DNA of 6,467 bases from Desulfovibrionaceae bacterium (lineage in GTDB: Bacteria; Desulfobacterota; Desulfovibrionia; Desulfovibrionales; Desulfovibrionaceae): contig WRHT01000086.1 in the NCBI GenBank assembly GCA_009783115.1, positions 1 to 6,467 on the forward strand. Reading direction: 5' to 3'. Position 1 is the stretch's first letter, and every line of letters begins with the position of its first letter. Shown here in pieces: positions 1 to 6,100 of the stretch. Made by a program: the position numbers and the translations under genes. A model generated the notes under the pieces. That model saw only the letters and a program-made list of their open reading frames with translations, was not told the DNA's origin and searched no databases.

Positions 1-675
1 CATGGTTTCCGGCCTGGTGGTGGCGATGATCACAAAGCCGGTTTCTCCGTCAACGGGATAGCGGATATGCCATATTTTGCCGCGTCGCGGGGCGAATTCC
101 ACCTCGTCGTCGGCCAGGGCCGTATGGCAGCGCGGGCACCAGTTGATGATATAGTCGCCCTTGTAGATCAGCCCTTCCTTGTACAAGCGCGCGAAGACCC
201 GGCGCACGGCCCTGGAAAGCCCTTCGTCCATGGTGAAGCGTTCGCGGGTCCAGTCCACCGAAGCCCCCATGGCCTTGATCTGCCTGCGGATATTTTCTCC
301 GTACTCTTCCTTCCAGCGCCAGACCCGCTGAACAAAGGCCTCCCGCCCCAGATCGTGCCGGTTTTTCCCCTCAGCAGCCAGGCGGCGTTCCACCACGTTC
401 TGGGTGGCGATACCCGCGTGGTCCTCTCCCGGCACCCAGAGCACCGTCTTCCCCTGTTGCCGGGCGTGGCGGCAGAGCACGTCCTGTAAGGTCAGGTTGA
501 AGGCGTGGCCTATATGCAGGTTGCCCGTGATGTTGGGCGGAGGGATCACGATGGAATAAGATTCCCCCAGCGCCGGTAGTGCCGGACTGAACACCCGCCC
601 GTCTTCCCAGCGCGCGCGCCAGCGTGGCTCCACTTCCGAAGGCGCGTAGGCCTTGGCCAAATTTTCCTGCGGCAT
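1..675 (-). CDS. valS: Valyl-tRNA synthetase, N-terminal part (runs off left edge)
   Basis: Class I aminoacyl-tRNA synthetase that charges tRNA-Val with valine in the cytoplasm. The 225 codons visible cover the start of the Rossmann catalytic domain and the entry to the CP1 editing domain. The class I signature [14 protein letters not shown] lies at residues 45-58, with HIGH at 54-57. The second ValRS block, [13 protein letters not shown], is at about 85-97. A zinc-type element [16 protein letters not shown] spans 178-193. The editing-domain entry motif ATTRPETM ends exactly at the window edge. The KMSKS motif, anticodon-binding domain and coiled-coil tail must lie outside. The start at 675 is chosen because a GGAGGG Shine-Dalgarno sits 3 nt upstream and the N-terminus aligns with the usual short ValRS extension before the HIGH region. 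One oddity is Glu84 (GEDHAG), where most ValRS I recall have Thr. Identity is near certain. The gene is divergent from the kinase operon. Confidence 0.97.
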   Translation of the reverse strand, partial: MPQENLAKAYAPSEVEPRWRARWEDGRVFSPALPALGESYSIVIPPPNITGNLHIGHAFNLTLQDVLCRHARQQGKTVLWVPGEDHAGIATQNVVERRLAAEGKNRHDLGREAFVQRVWRWKEEYGENIRRQIKAMGASVDWTRERFTMDEGLSRAVRRVFARLYKEGLIYKGDYIINWCPRCHTALADDEVEFAPRRGKIWHIRYPVDGETGFVIIATTRPETM

Positions 676-678
676 GAT

Positions 679-684
679 CCCTCC
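679..684 (-). promoter_or_regulatory. Ribosome binding site of valS
   Basis: Read on the minus strand this is GGAGGG, ending 3 nt before the ATG at 675. It is a strong Shine-Dalgarno and fixes the valS start. No convincing -35/-10 pair was found upstream. A perfect TTGACA is present on the minus strand at about 750-755, but no TATAAT-like hexamer lies at a proper distance. Confidence 0.75.
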
Positions 685-689
685 GTGTC

Positions 690-735
690 GCCGGAATTGC
701 TCCCGAAAAGTCCGGCTGAACCGGCAGTCAACCGG
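690..735. repeat. CCGG-rich inverted and direct repeats in the valS leader
   Basis: Four CCGG tetramers lie at 691, 712, 721 and 732. GCCGGA (690-695) and TCCGGC (711-716) form a 6-bp GC-rich inverted repeat with a 15-nt loop, just upstream of the valS ribosome binding site. On the minus strand the element CCGGTT occurs twice in close succession. The stem could form in the valS 5' leader and influence its expression, or the cluster could be a protein-binding site. Both are inference; short CCGG matches are also easy to get by chance in GC-rich DNA. Confidence 0.3.
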
Positions 736-873
736 ATTTTATGCGCGCTGTCAAGGCAATGGCATAAATGGGGGAGTAATGAAGTTTGCCTTAAACGGAA
801 CAAGATGTTAGACATTGCCGATACTGTGACAAGATATGTGTAAGGCCGTCTGTTTCGTTTACGGCGGGTTGCG

Positions 874-3195
874 ATGCTGAAACCCATGAGCCTGCGGCTT
901 AAATTGCCCCTTTCCATCTTGACCGTCATCCTGGTCACCCTGTCCATTTTCACGGCGTACATAGTGCATACCGCCGAGTCGGTCATCGCCTATGTTCGCT
1001 CCAACAGGATTGACGACGCCACCAGCGCGGTGAGCAACAGCATCGCCATTCAATTACAGAGGGCCGGCAAGGACATGATCCTGGCGGCCGGCCTGCCCAA
1101 CGTGCTGGAAGGCATAGAGCTTCCCCCGTATCTTGGCGTCTCCGGGCAAGCGGCGCCCGGCGTGGAAGTTGCCCGCGCCTCCCTGAGCGCCTTGCTCCAG
1201 AGAATGAAGATGGCCTGCGGCTATTATGAAACCCTTTTCCTGCTGAACAGCGAGGGGCAGATCCTGGCCGGCGATCTGGAATTGGCCCGGTCCATGAATG
1301 ACATCAGCGGCCAGAATTGGTTCAGGGAAACCATGAACAAAAACACCTTCGTGGCTTCCAAACCATTCACCAGTCCGGCCACCGGAGATATTCTGCTGCC
1401 GGTTTCCCTCAAGGTGGTGTATAGCGGCAAGGCCGGGGCCATCGTGGGCGCCTTGCAGCTATCCAAGATCACCCGCGGCGTTTTGCGGGAAAATGCCAGA
1501 CCCGGCCTGCGGCCGTACGTCACCAATGCTGATGGGGAAATAGTTTCCGCCATGCGGAGCCAGGACGTGAACAGCCGGGAATTTGTCAACGCCGCCTGGT
1601 TCGCCGAGGCGCACGCCAGGGTTTCCGGCAATCTGCAAACCGTAATGGAAGGCGAAACCAAAACCATCGGCTTTTACCATATCCCCCAGACCGACCTTTA
1701 CGCCCTGGTCATTGCCGATGAAGAATACATGCGTTCTTATCTCACAACCATCAGGAACGCGGCCATGGGATCCAGCCTGCTCACCGCTTTTTTGGCGGTG
1801 TTCTGTCTATGTTTATACATTTTTCCGGTTACCCGGGATATCAAGCGCCTCAGCCTTTTTGCCGGGCAGATCACCCGCGGCGAACAGGGCATCTCCACCG
1901 GGGTCAGCCGCAAGGACGAATTGGGGGATTTGGCCGAGAGTCTAAGCCAGATGGTCGCGACCCTTACCGACATGCTTCAGCGGGCCGAGGCGGCCACCAA
2001 GGCCAAGAGCGAATTCCTGGCCCGCATGAGCCATGAAATCCGCACGCCCATGAACGGGATCATCGGCATGGCTTACCTGGCCATGCACGATCACCCCGGC
2101 GAAAAACAGATGAATTACCTGCATCGCATTGACGGGGCGGCCAAAACCCTGTTGGGCGTGATCAACGATATTTTGGATTTTTCCAAGATGGAAGCCGACA
2201 AAATGGAGATTGTCCCCAAGGACATGAGCCTGTCCGCGATGTTGAATTCCATCTATGACATGCTGCAGGTCAAGAGCCAGGAAAAGGGCCTGGAACTGGA
2301 TTTTTCAGTGGACGGGGATGTTCCGGACGTCATCAAGGGCGATTCCCTGCGCCTTTCCCAAATATGCATCAATATTTGTTCCAATGCCCTGAAATTTACT
2401 GAAAAAGGCAAAGTCAGCCTGCGTATCTCCCTCCCTCCGGCGGATCTTGCCCCCCCGCCCGAGGCTTCAGCCGCGCTTCCCGCCGCTCCGATGGAGGATG
2501 GAGATGACAGCCTGTCCCTGCTTTTTGCCATCAAGGACACGGGCATCGGCATCAGCTCCGAGGCTAGGTCGCATATTTTCGAGGCCTTTTCCCAGGCCGA
2601 CGGCTCCACTACCCGCAAATACGGCGGTACTGGTTTGGGGCTGACCATCTGTAAATCCCTTTCCAGGCTGATGGGCGGGGATATCTGGGTGGAAAGCGAA
2701 ATGGGCCGGGGCAGCGCCTTTTACTTTACCGTGCGCGTAAGTCCGGGTTCCAGGGAAAATTTGGAAGAAGCCGAGGCCATGCCTGAAGAATCCTTACTGC
2801 CGCCGATGCATGTGCTCCTGGTGGAAGATAACGAGATTAACCAGGAAATCGCCATGGGGGTGCTGGAGGGCATGGGGGTGAGCGCCAAGGTGGCCTCCAA
2901 TGGCGCGGAGGCGGTAAAAGTCTGGCAGAGCGAAAAATTTGATCTTATTCTCATGGATATCCAGATGCCGATCATGGACGGCCTTGCCGCCGCGCGGGCC
3001 ATCCGCGCCGAGACCGCGCCCAGGGCCCGCGATATCCCGATTATTGCCATGACCGCCAACGCCATGAGCGGAGACCGGGAAAAAAGCCTGGAAGCCGGCA
3101 TGGACGCGCATATCACCAAACCCCTGGATGCCAGGGAACTGCACGATACCCTTCTGTACTGGGGTATGCACCAGCATTCTGTGGCGGTGGGCTGA
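874..3195 (+). CDS. Hybrid sensor histidine kinase (dCache-HAMP-HisKA-HATPase-REC)
   Basis: Inner-membrane two-component kinase of 773 residues. TM1 is about 11-31, a periplasmic region of roughly 265 residues follows, and TM2 is about 296-317. The periplasmic part reads like a double-Cache sensor (for example [17 protein letters not shown] and the PVSLKVVY strand). A HAMP linker is at about 318-370. HisKA carries the phosphoacceptor His387 in [11 protein letters not shown]. The ATPase has N-box Asn500 and Asn504, DTGIGI at 555-560, FEAFSQAD and GGTGLGL at 584-590. A Pro/Ala-rich insertion sits at 521-545 inside the ATPase domain. The C-terminal receiver has Glu651/Asp652, phosphoacceptor Asp695 (LMDIQMP), Thr727 and Lys749-Pro750. 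No HPt or DNA-binding domain follows, so a separate HPt and response regulator are expected elsewhere. The start at 874 has only a weak GGCGGG site 5 nt upstream; Met5 (886) is possible. It is the first gene of the operon and probably partners the binding protein encoded next. Confidence 0.95.
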   Translation: MLKPMSLRLKLPLSILTVILVTLSIFTAYIVHTAESVIAYVRSNRIDDATSAVSNSIAIQLQRAGKDMILAAGLPNVLEGIELPPYLGVSGQAAPGVEVARASLSALLQRMKMACGYYETLFLLNSEGQILAGDLELARSMNDISGQNWFRETMNKNTFVASKPFTSPATGDILLPVSLKVVYSGKAGAIVGALQLSKITRGVLRENARPGLRPYVTNADGEIVSAMRSQDVNSREFVNAAWFAEAHARVSGNLQTVMEGETKTIGFYHIPQTDLYALVIADEEYMRSYLTTIRNAAMGSSLLTAFLAVFCLCLYIFPVTRDIKRLSLFAGQITRGEQGISTGVSRKDELGDLAESLSQMVATLTDMLQRAEAATKAKSEFLARMSHEIRTPMNGIIGMAYLAMHDHPGEKQMNYLHRIDGAAKTLLGVINDILDFSKMEADKMEIVPKDMSLSAMLNSIYDMLQVKSQEKGLELDFSVDGDVPDVIKGDSLRLSQICINICSNALKFTEKGKVSLRISLPPADLAPPPEASAALPAAPMEDGDDSLSLLFAIKDTGIGISSEARSHIFEAFSQADGSTTRKYGGTGLGLTICKSLSRLMGGDIWVESEMGRGSAFYFTVRVSPGSRENLEEAEAMPEESLLPPMHVLLVEDNEINQEIAMGVLEGMGVSAKVASNGAEAVKVWQSEKFDLILMDIQMPIMDGLAAARAIRAETAPRARDIPIIAMTANAMSGDREKSLEAGMDAHITKPLDARELHDTLLYWGMHQHSVAVG

Positions 3196-3203
3196 AACAT
3201 TTC

Positions 3204-3210
3204 AAGGAGG
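3204..3210 (+). promoter_or_regulatory. Strong ribosome binding site of the MglB-like gene
   Basis: AAGGAGG ends 5 nt before the ATG at 3216, a near-ideal Shine-Dalgarno in the 20-nt gap after the kinase stop. By contrast the kinase has a poor site, which fits a need for far more copies of the periplasmic binding protein than of the membrane kinase from one transcript. Confidence 0.85.
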
Positions 3211-3215
3211 GCAAT

Positions 3216-4238
3216 ATGCCGAAAAACATTCTGTTCCGCCGGGTTTTGCTCCTGGCGTTGATCTGTGCTTTCACCTTTCCAGCCGTTTACGGCGAGGCTG
3301 GTCAAAAGGCCGATCCCAGCGTGGGGATCCTGCTTTACCGGGATGATGACACCTATATCTCCATGGTCAGCCGGGAGATGCAGGCCGCCCTGGCCGGGAA
3401 GGCCGTGGTGGAAGTGCTGGCGGCCAAACAGGATCAGTTGACCCAGATTGAGCAGATTGAAGACTTGCTGGATAAAAAAGTCAGCGCTTTGGCCGTGAAC
3501 ATAGTGGAACCGCAAGCCGCGTCCATGGTGGCCGATAAGGCCAAAAAAGCCGGCATTCCGGTTATTTTTTTCAACCGCGAGCCGGATCTGGCCAGTATTA
3601 AAAGCTACGCCGGGGGAACCTGCTTTGTGGGCACCAACACCATTGACGCAGGCAAGCTCCAGGGTGAGATCATCAAAAGACTCTGGGATGATCATCCGGA
3701 ATTTGACCTGAACAAGGACGGCAAATTCCAGTATGTCATGTTGCAGGCCAACCCCGACAACCCCGAGGCCATAGCCCGCACGGAATATAGTGTGCGTCAG
3801 GCTATGGAAAAAGGCGTGCCTTTGGCGCAGATCGGCCAGACCTATATGTGCGAATGGGATGAAAACCTGGCCCGGCAGGCCATGCTGCTGGCCTTTACAT
3901 CTTACGGCAAGGATATTGAGCTGGTTATCGCCAATAACGACTCCATGGCTCTTGGGGCCATCGCCGCCCTGAACGCCAACGGGTATAACACCGGGGACAA
4001 GAGCAAGTTCATCCCGGTGGTGGGGGTGGATGCAGTGCCCCAGGCCATTGAGGCCATACGGCAAGGCAAGATGAGCGCCACGGTCAAGCAGGACGCCGAG
4101 GCCATGGGCAAGGCGGTGGCCGCTATCTTGTTGAACGCCGTGGCCGGCAAAAACCTGCTTGACGGCACCGGCTACGTCTGGGACGAAAGCGGCATTGCCA
4201 TTCGCATTCCGTATGCTCCCTATGAAGGCGGAAAATAG
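3216..4238 (+). CDS. MglB-like periplasmic sugar-binding protein (galactose/glucose type)
   Basis: Secreted substrate-binding protein of the type I periplasmic-binding fold (340 residues, close to the family's length). A Sec signal peptide is clear: basic MPKNILFRR, a hydrophobic stretch at 10-24, and probable cleavage after Gly26. Cys17 does not sit in a proper lipobox. Compared with E. coli MglB from memory, the calcium loop is kept (DLNKDGKFQ, 164-172, plus Glu235). So are pocket residues Tyr41, Asp45, Asn120, Arg188, Trp214, Asn241 and Asp272. Others change: Phe16 to Tyr47, Lys92 to Arg121, His152 to Asn182, Asp154 to Glu184, Asn256 to Gln292. Sugar binding is therefore likely, but the preferred sugar is uncertain. 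There is no MglA ATPase or MglC permease gene alongside. The position directly behind a Cache-domain kinase suggests a sensing role, though it could serve a transporter encoded elsewhere or a chemoreceptor. The mglB symbol is withheld because function may differ. Confidence 0.9.
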   Translation: MPKNILFRRVLLLALICAFTFPAVYGEAGQKADPSVGILLYRDDDTYISMVSREMQAALAGKAVVEVLAAKQDQLTQIEQIEDLLDKKVSALAVNIVEPQAASMVADKAKKAGIPVIFFNREPDLASIKSYAGGTCFVGTNTIDAGKLQGEIIKRLWDDHPEFDLNKDGKFQYVMLQANPDNPEAIARTEYSVRQAMEKGVPLAQIGQTYMCEWDENLARQAMLLAFTSYGKDIELVIANNDSMALGAIAALNANGYNTGDKSKFIPVVGVDAVPQAIEAIRQGKMSATVKQDAEAMGKAVAAILLNAVAGKNLLDGTGYVWDESGIAIRIPYAPYEGGK

Positions 4239-4240
4239 GA
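4237..4240 (+). promoter_or_regulatory. Ribosome binding site of the exonuclease gene, overlapping the preceding stop
   Basis: AGGA overlaps the TAG stop of the binding-protein gene and lies 4 nt before the ATG at 4245. This points to translational coupling between the two genes and supports the chosen start. Confidence 0.55.
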
Positions 4241-4244
4241 TCCC

Positions 4245-4832
4245 ATGCAGGCGGATTTCAACCCGGCTCTGACTAAAGAGGAAGTGTTGCGCTGTCCGTT
4301 GTGCCGTTATGACGGCAAGACCGTGCTCGTGCAGACGGATGAGGAACTGGAAAGCGCCCTGGAAGAACTTTCCGGGGCGTCTTTCCTGGGTTTTGACACG
4401 GAAACCCGGCCGACCTTTAAAAAAGGCGAAGCTTATCCTCCAAGCCTCGTGCAACTGGCCTCCGAGGAGGCGGTTTATCTGTTCCGTCTGCAGAAGATCA
4501 GCCTGGACAAACTTTTAGCCTTGCTGGCCAGGGAAGACGTGCTCAAGGCCGGGGTGGCCGTGGATAATGATATTCGCGCCCTGCGCTGCCTGGGCGACTT
4601 TCAGCCCGCCGGCATGGTGGATTTGGGGAAACTGGCCGCCAGGCATAACATTGCCCAGCACAGTCTGCGCGGTTTGGCCGCGTGTTTTTTGGGGGTACGC
4701 ATTTCCAAAAGCATGCGCTGTTCCAACTGGAGCCAGGCCAGGCTGACCTCCAAGCAGATCAGCTATGCGGCAACGGATGCCTGGATCGGCCTGCGCATTT
4801 ACCTGCAATTCCGCAAGTTCGGACTGGTGTGA
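4245..4832 (+). CDS. DEDDy-type 3'-5' exonuclease (RNase D / WRN-exonuclease-like)
   Basis: Stand-alone 195-residue cytoplasmic exonuclease domain of the DnaQ-like fold, expected to remove nucleotides from 3' ends using two metal ions. All catalytic residues are visible. Exo I is FLGFDTETRP with Asp51 and Glu53. Exo II is AGVAVDNDIRALR with Asp109. Exo III is SYAATDAWIGLRIY with Tyr174 and Asp178, which places it in the DEDDy rather than the DEDDh group. The closest feel is the single-domain relatives of RNase D and the Werner exonuclease; no HRDC or helicase domain is attached. A short N-terminal segment holds CPLC (17-20), but no second Cys pair, so a zinc site is not supported. The gene follows the binding-protein gene by 6 nt. 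DNA versus RNA substrate cannot be decided from the sequence, and a link to the sensor pair is unknown. Confidence 0.92.
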   Translation: MQADFNPALTKEEVLRCPLCRYDGKTVLVQTDEELESALEELSGASFLGFDTETRPTFKKGEAYPPSLVQLASEEAVYLFRLQKISLDKLLALLAREDVLKAGVAVDNDIRALRCLGDFQPAGMVDLGKLAARHNIAQHSLRGLAACFLGVRISKSMRCSNWSQARLTSKQISYAATDAWIGLRIYLQFRKFGLV

Positions 4833-4833
4833 G

Positions 4834-5490
4834 ATGGAAATTTTCGGCCGTTTGCCGGGGTTGGTTTATTTGGCCTTGCATGTGGACAAATACCTGTTTC
4901 CCCTGGTGGAAACTTACGGAGGCTGGGTCTATCTTCTGCTTTTCATGATCATCTTCTGCGAAACCGGGCTGGTGGTAACGCCCTTCTTGCCTGGAGATTC
5001 CCTGCTCTTTGCCGTCGGCGCCCTGGCCGGCGCCGGGGCGCTCTCCCACCCCCTGGTCATGCTGATCGTCTTCATCCCCGCCGTCCTGGGAGATCAGGTC
5101 AATTACAGCATCGGACGCTACCTGGGCCGCAGGGTTTTTGAAAAGGAATATCGTCTGCTGAAGCGCGAACACCTGCTGGCCGCCCAAAAATTTTACGAAA
5201 CCCACGGGGGCAAGGCTATTATCCTGGCCCGCTTCGTCCCCGTTATCCGTACCTTTGCCCCCTTTGTGGCCGGGGTGGGCAAGATGGACCGGGGCCGCTT
5301 CGTCATCTTCAACTTCACCGGAGCCGCCATCTGGGTGCTGATCCTGGTTAACGCCGGCTTTTTCATGGGTAACCGTCCCTGGGTGCGGGAGAACTTTTCT
5401 CTGGTCATCTACGCCATAATCCTCATTTCCGTCCTCCCGATGGTCATCGAGGGCGGTCGGGCTTGGCTGCGCAAACGCGCTTCACGCTGA
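4834..5490 (+). CDS. DedA-family inner-membrane protein
   Basis: Integral membrane protein of 218 residues, the usual DedA length. Family members act in envelope homeostasis: several are undecaprenyl-phosphate or phospholipid flippases, and E. coli YqjA/YghB support proton-motive-force-dependent drug and alkali tolerance. The residues known to be essential in YqjA have counterparts here: Glu43 (FCETG), Asp55 (FLPGDSLLF), Arg133 (ARFVP) and Arg139 (VIRTFAPFVAG). Hydrophobic segments lie at about 31-50, 56-85, 155-178 and 188-206, with a re-entrant-like stretch around 134-150. The start at 4834 is preferred over an in-frame ATG at 4765, which would overlap the exonuclease gene by 68 nt and add a non-membrane extension with no family counterpart. 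The chosen ATG follows the exonuclease stop by 1 nt, with only a weak ribosome site, so translational coupling is likely. Which DedA subfamily or substrate is not clear. Confidence 0.93.
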   Translation: MEIFGRLPGLVYLALHVDKYLFPLVETYGGWVYLLLFMIIFCETGLVVTPFLPGDSLLFAVGALAGAGALSHPLVMLIVFIPAVLGDQVNYSIGRYLGRRVFEKEYRLLKREHLLAAQKFYETHGGKAIILARFVPVIRTFAPFVAGVGKMDRGRFVIFNFTGAAIWVLILVNAGFFMGNRPWVRENFSLVIYAIILISVLPMVIEGGRAWLRKRASR

Positions 5491-5492
5491 CC

Positions 5493-6050
5493 TTATTTGA
5501 GCTTTTCGGTGCGGACCCGTTCGCGGTGCTCCTTGAAGACGTAGCGGACGATCTGTTCGCGTTCGCTTTCGCGTAGACGGGTGAATTTCAGGGCGAAGGT
5601 GGAACCCACGCCGGGCAGGGGTTTGCCGTGGCGCAGCACCGTGAGTACGCCGGAAACCATTACCGGGGGCAATTCTCCCAGAAAGAGCACCATCTCCAGG
5701 TAATCATCCGCCTGTAAATCGGTGGCATGGACCAGGAGCCCGGAAGCGCTAAGATCCAGCACCACCATCTGCTTGCTAAAGTAAGCGGACAGGGTGTCTT
5801 TGTTGATCTGGGCGATGATCCGGTCCAATTTGCTGTCCAGGTTCAGCAGAAAAGCCACTACCGATTCCGACATATTGGAAGAATTGGCGGCAAAGCGCTC
5901 CCGGAAGTTATTGTCTTCCACGCTGACGCCGCTACTGGGGCAGATCTGGGGTTCTTCCGGGTGGCTCATCTTTCTGTAAATGGCCTTCAGAAAACAGGAA
6001 ACCCTGGAATAGTCGCGGTTGTCGCTCCCCTTTTCACCTTCGCTGCTCAT
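5493..6050 (-). CDS. Atypical PilZ-domain protein, probable c-di-GMP receptor
   Basis: Cytoplasmic protein of 185 residues with the two PilZ c-di-GMP-binding motifs: RxxxR as RDYSR at 12-16 and DxSxxG as DLSASG at 99-104. Further PilZ strands follow (YLEMVLFLGELPPVMVSG, then the GSTFALKFTRL strand at 149-159) and a basic C-terminal helix ends the protein. In ordinary PilZ domains the two motifs are about 20-35 residues apart. Here 82 residues separate them, including a predicted amphipathic helix around 60-85 (VVAFLLNLDSKLDRIIAQI) suited to coiled-coil packing. This matches the known atypical/tetrameric PilZ type. There is no membrane segment or second enzymatic domain, so it is a receptor or adaptor with an unknown partner. 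The start at 6050 has only a loose AGGCGGA site upstream. It follows the CpoB/YbgF-like gene by 46 nt and is probably co-transcribed with it. Its stop lies 2 nt from the DedA stop, in convergent orientation. Confidence 0.85.
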   Translation of the reverse strand: MSSEGEKGSDNRDYSRVSCFLKAIYRKMSHPEEPQICPSSGVSVEDNNFRERFAANSSNMSESVVAFLLNLDSKLDRIIAQINKDTLSAYFSKQMVVLDLSASGLLVHATDLQADDYLEMVLFLGELPPVMVSGVLTVLRHGKPLPGVGSTFALKFTRLRESEREQIVRYVFKEHRERVRTEKLK

Positions 6051-6087
6051 AACTTGTCCGCCTGCGCCGGAGACGCGTATTTTAAGG

Positions 6088-6100
6088 TTAAACCGTTTAA
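6088..6100. repeat. Palindrome at the end of the CpoB/YbgF-like gene
   Basis: TTAAACCGTTTAA is a perfect 6-bp inverted repeat around one central base and covers the stop codon of the upstream gene. It is embedded in a direct repeat of TTTAAGG (6081-6087 and 6096-6102). It is AT-rich against a GC-rich background and lies in the 46-nt gap before the PilZ gene. It could be an operator-like site, but it has no T-tract and is too weak for a terminator. Chance is a reasonable alternative. Confidence 0.3.

Noticed and set aside
67..489. Plus-strand open frame of 140 codons inside the valS region
   Set aside because: It is the antisense shadow of valS, whose HIGH region and other motifs are clear on the minus strand.
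786..838. Sigma70-like promoter for the kinase (TTGCCT/TAGACA, or TAGACA/GATATG)
   Set aside because: Each pair has at most three matches in its -10 hexamer, so neither stands out from background.
546..986. Minus-strand open frame crossing the divergent intergenic region
   Set aside because: It overlaps the valS start in another frame and the kinase N-terminus antisense, with no domain-like sequence and no ribosome site.
2450..2456. Run of seven C in the kinase gene as a phase-variation tract
   Set aside because: Seven bases is short for slippage switching, it lies in a Pro-rich low-complexity region of GC-rich DNA, and the frame is intact.
3216..3300. Lipoprotein signal in the MglB-like protein (Cys17)
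   Set aside because: The residue before Cys17 is Ile, not Gly/Ala/Ser, and Cys17 lies mid-way in the hydrophobic stretch, so a normal signal peptidase I site after Gly26 fits better.
4293..4304. Zinc-binding CxxC in the exonuclease N-terminus
   Set aside because: Only one CPLC pair is present with no second Cys or His pair nearby, so a metal site cannot be supported.
2721..4454. Long open frame on the minus strand (577 codons) opposite the kinase end, the binding-protein gene and the exonuclease start
   Set aside because: It lies wholly antisense to three well-identified genes, its translation shows no recognisable domain and has low-complexity His/Gly-rich composition, and long antisense frames are expected from GC-biased codon use.
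4765..4833. Earlier in-frame ATG for the DedA gene
   Set aside because: It would overlap the exonuclease gene, adds 23 residues unlike any DedA N-terminus, and the ATG at 4834 gives the normal family length.
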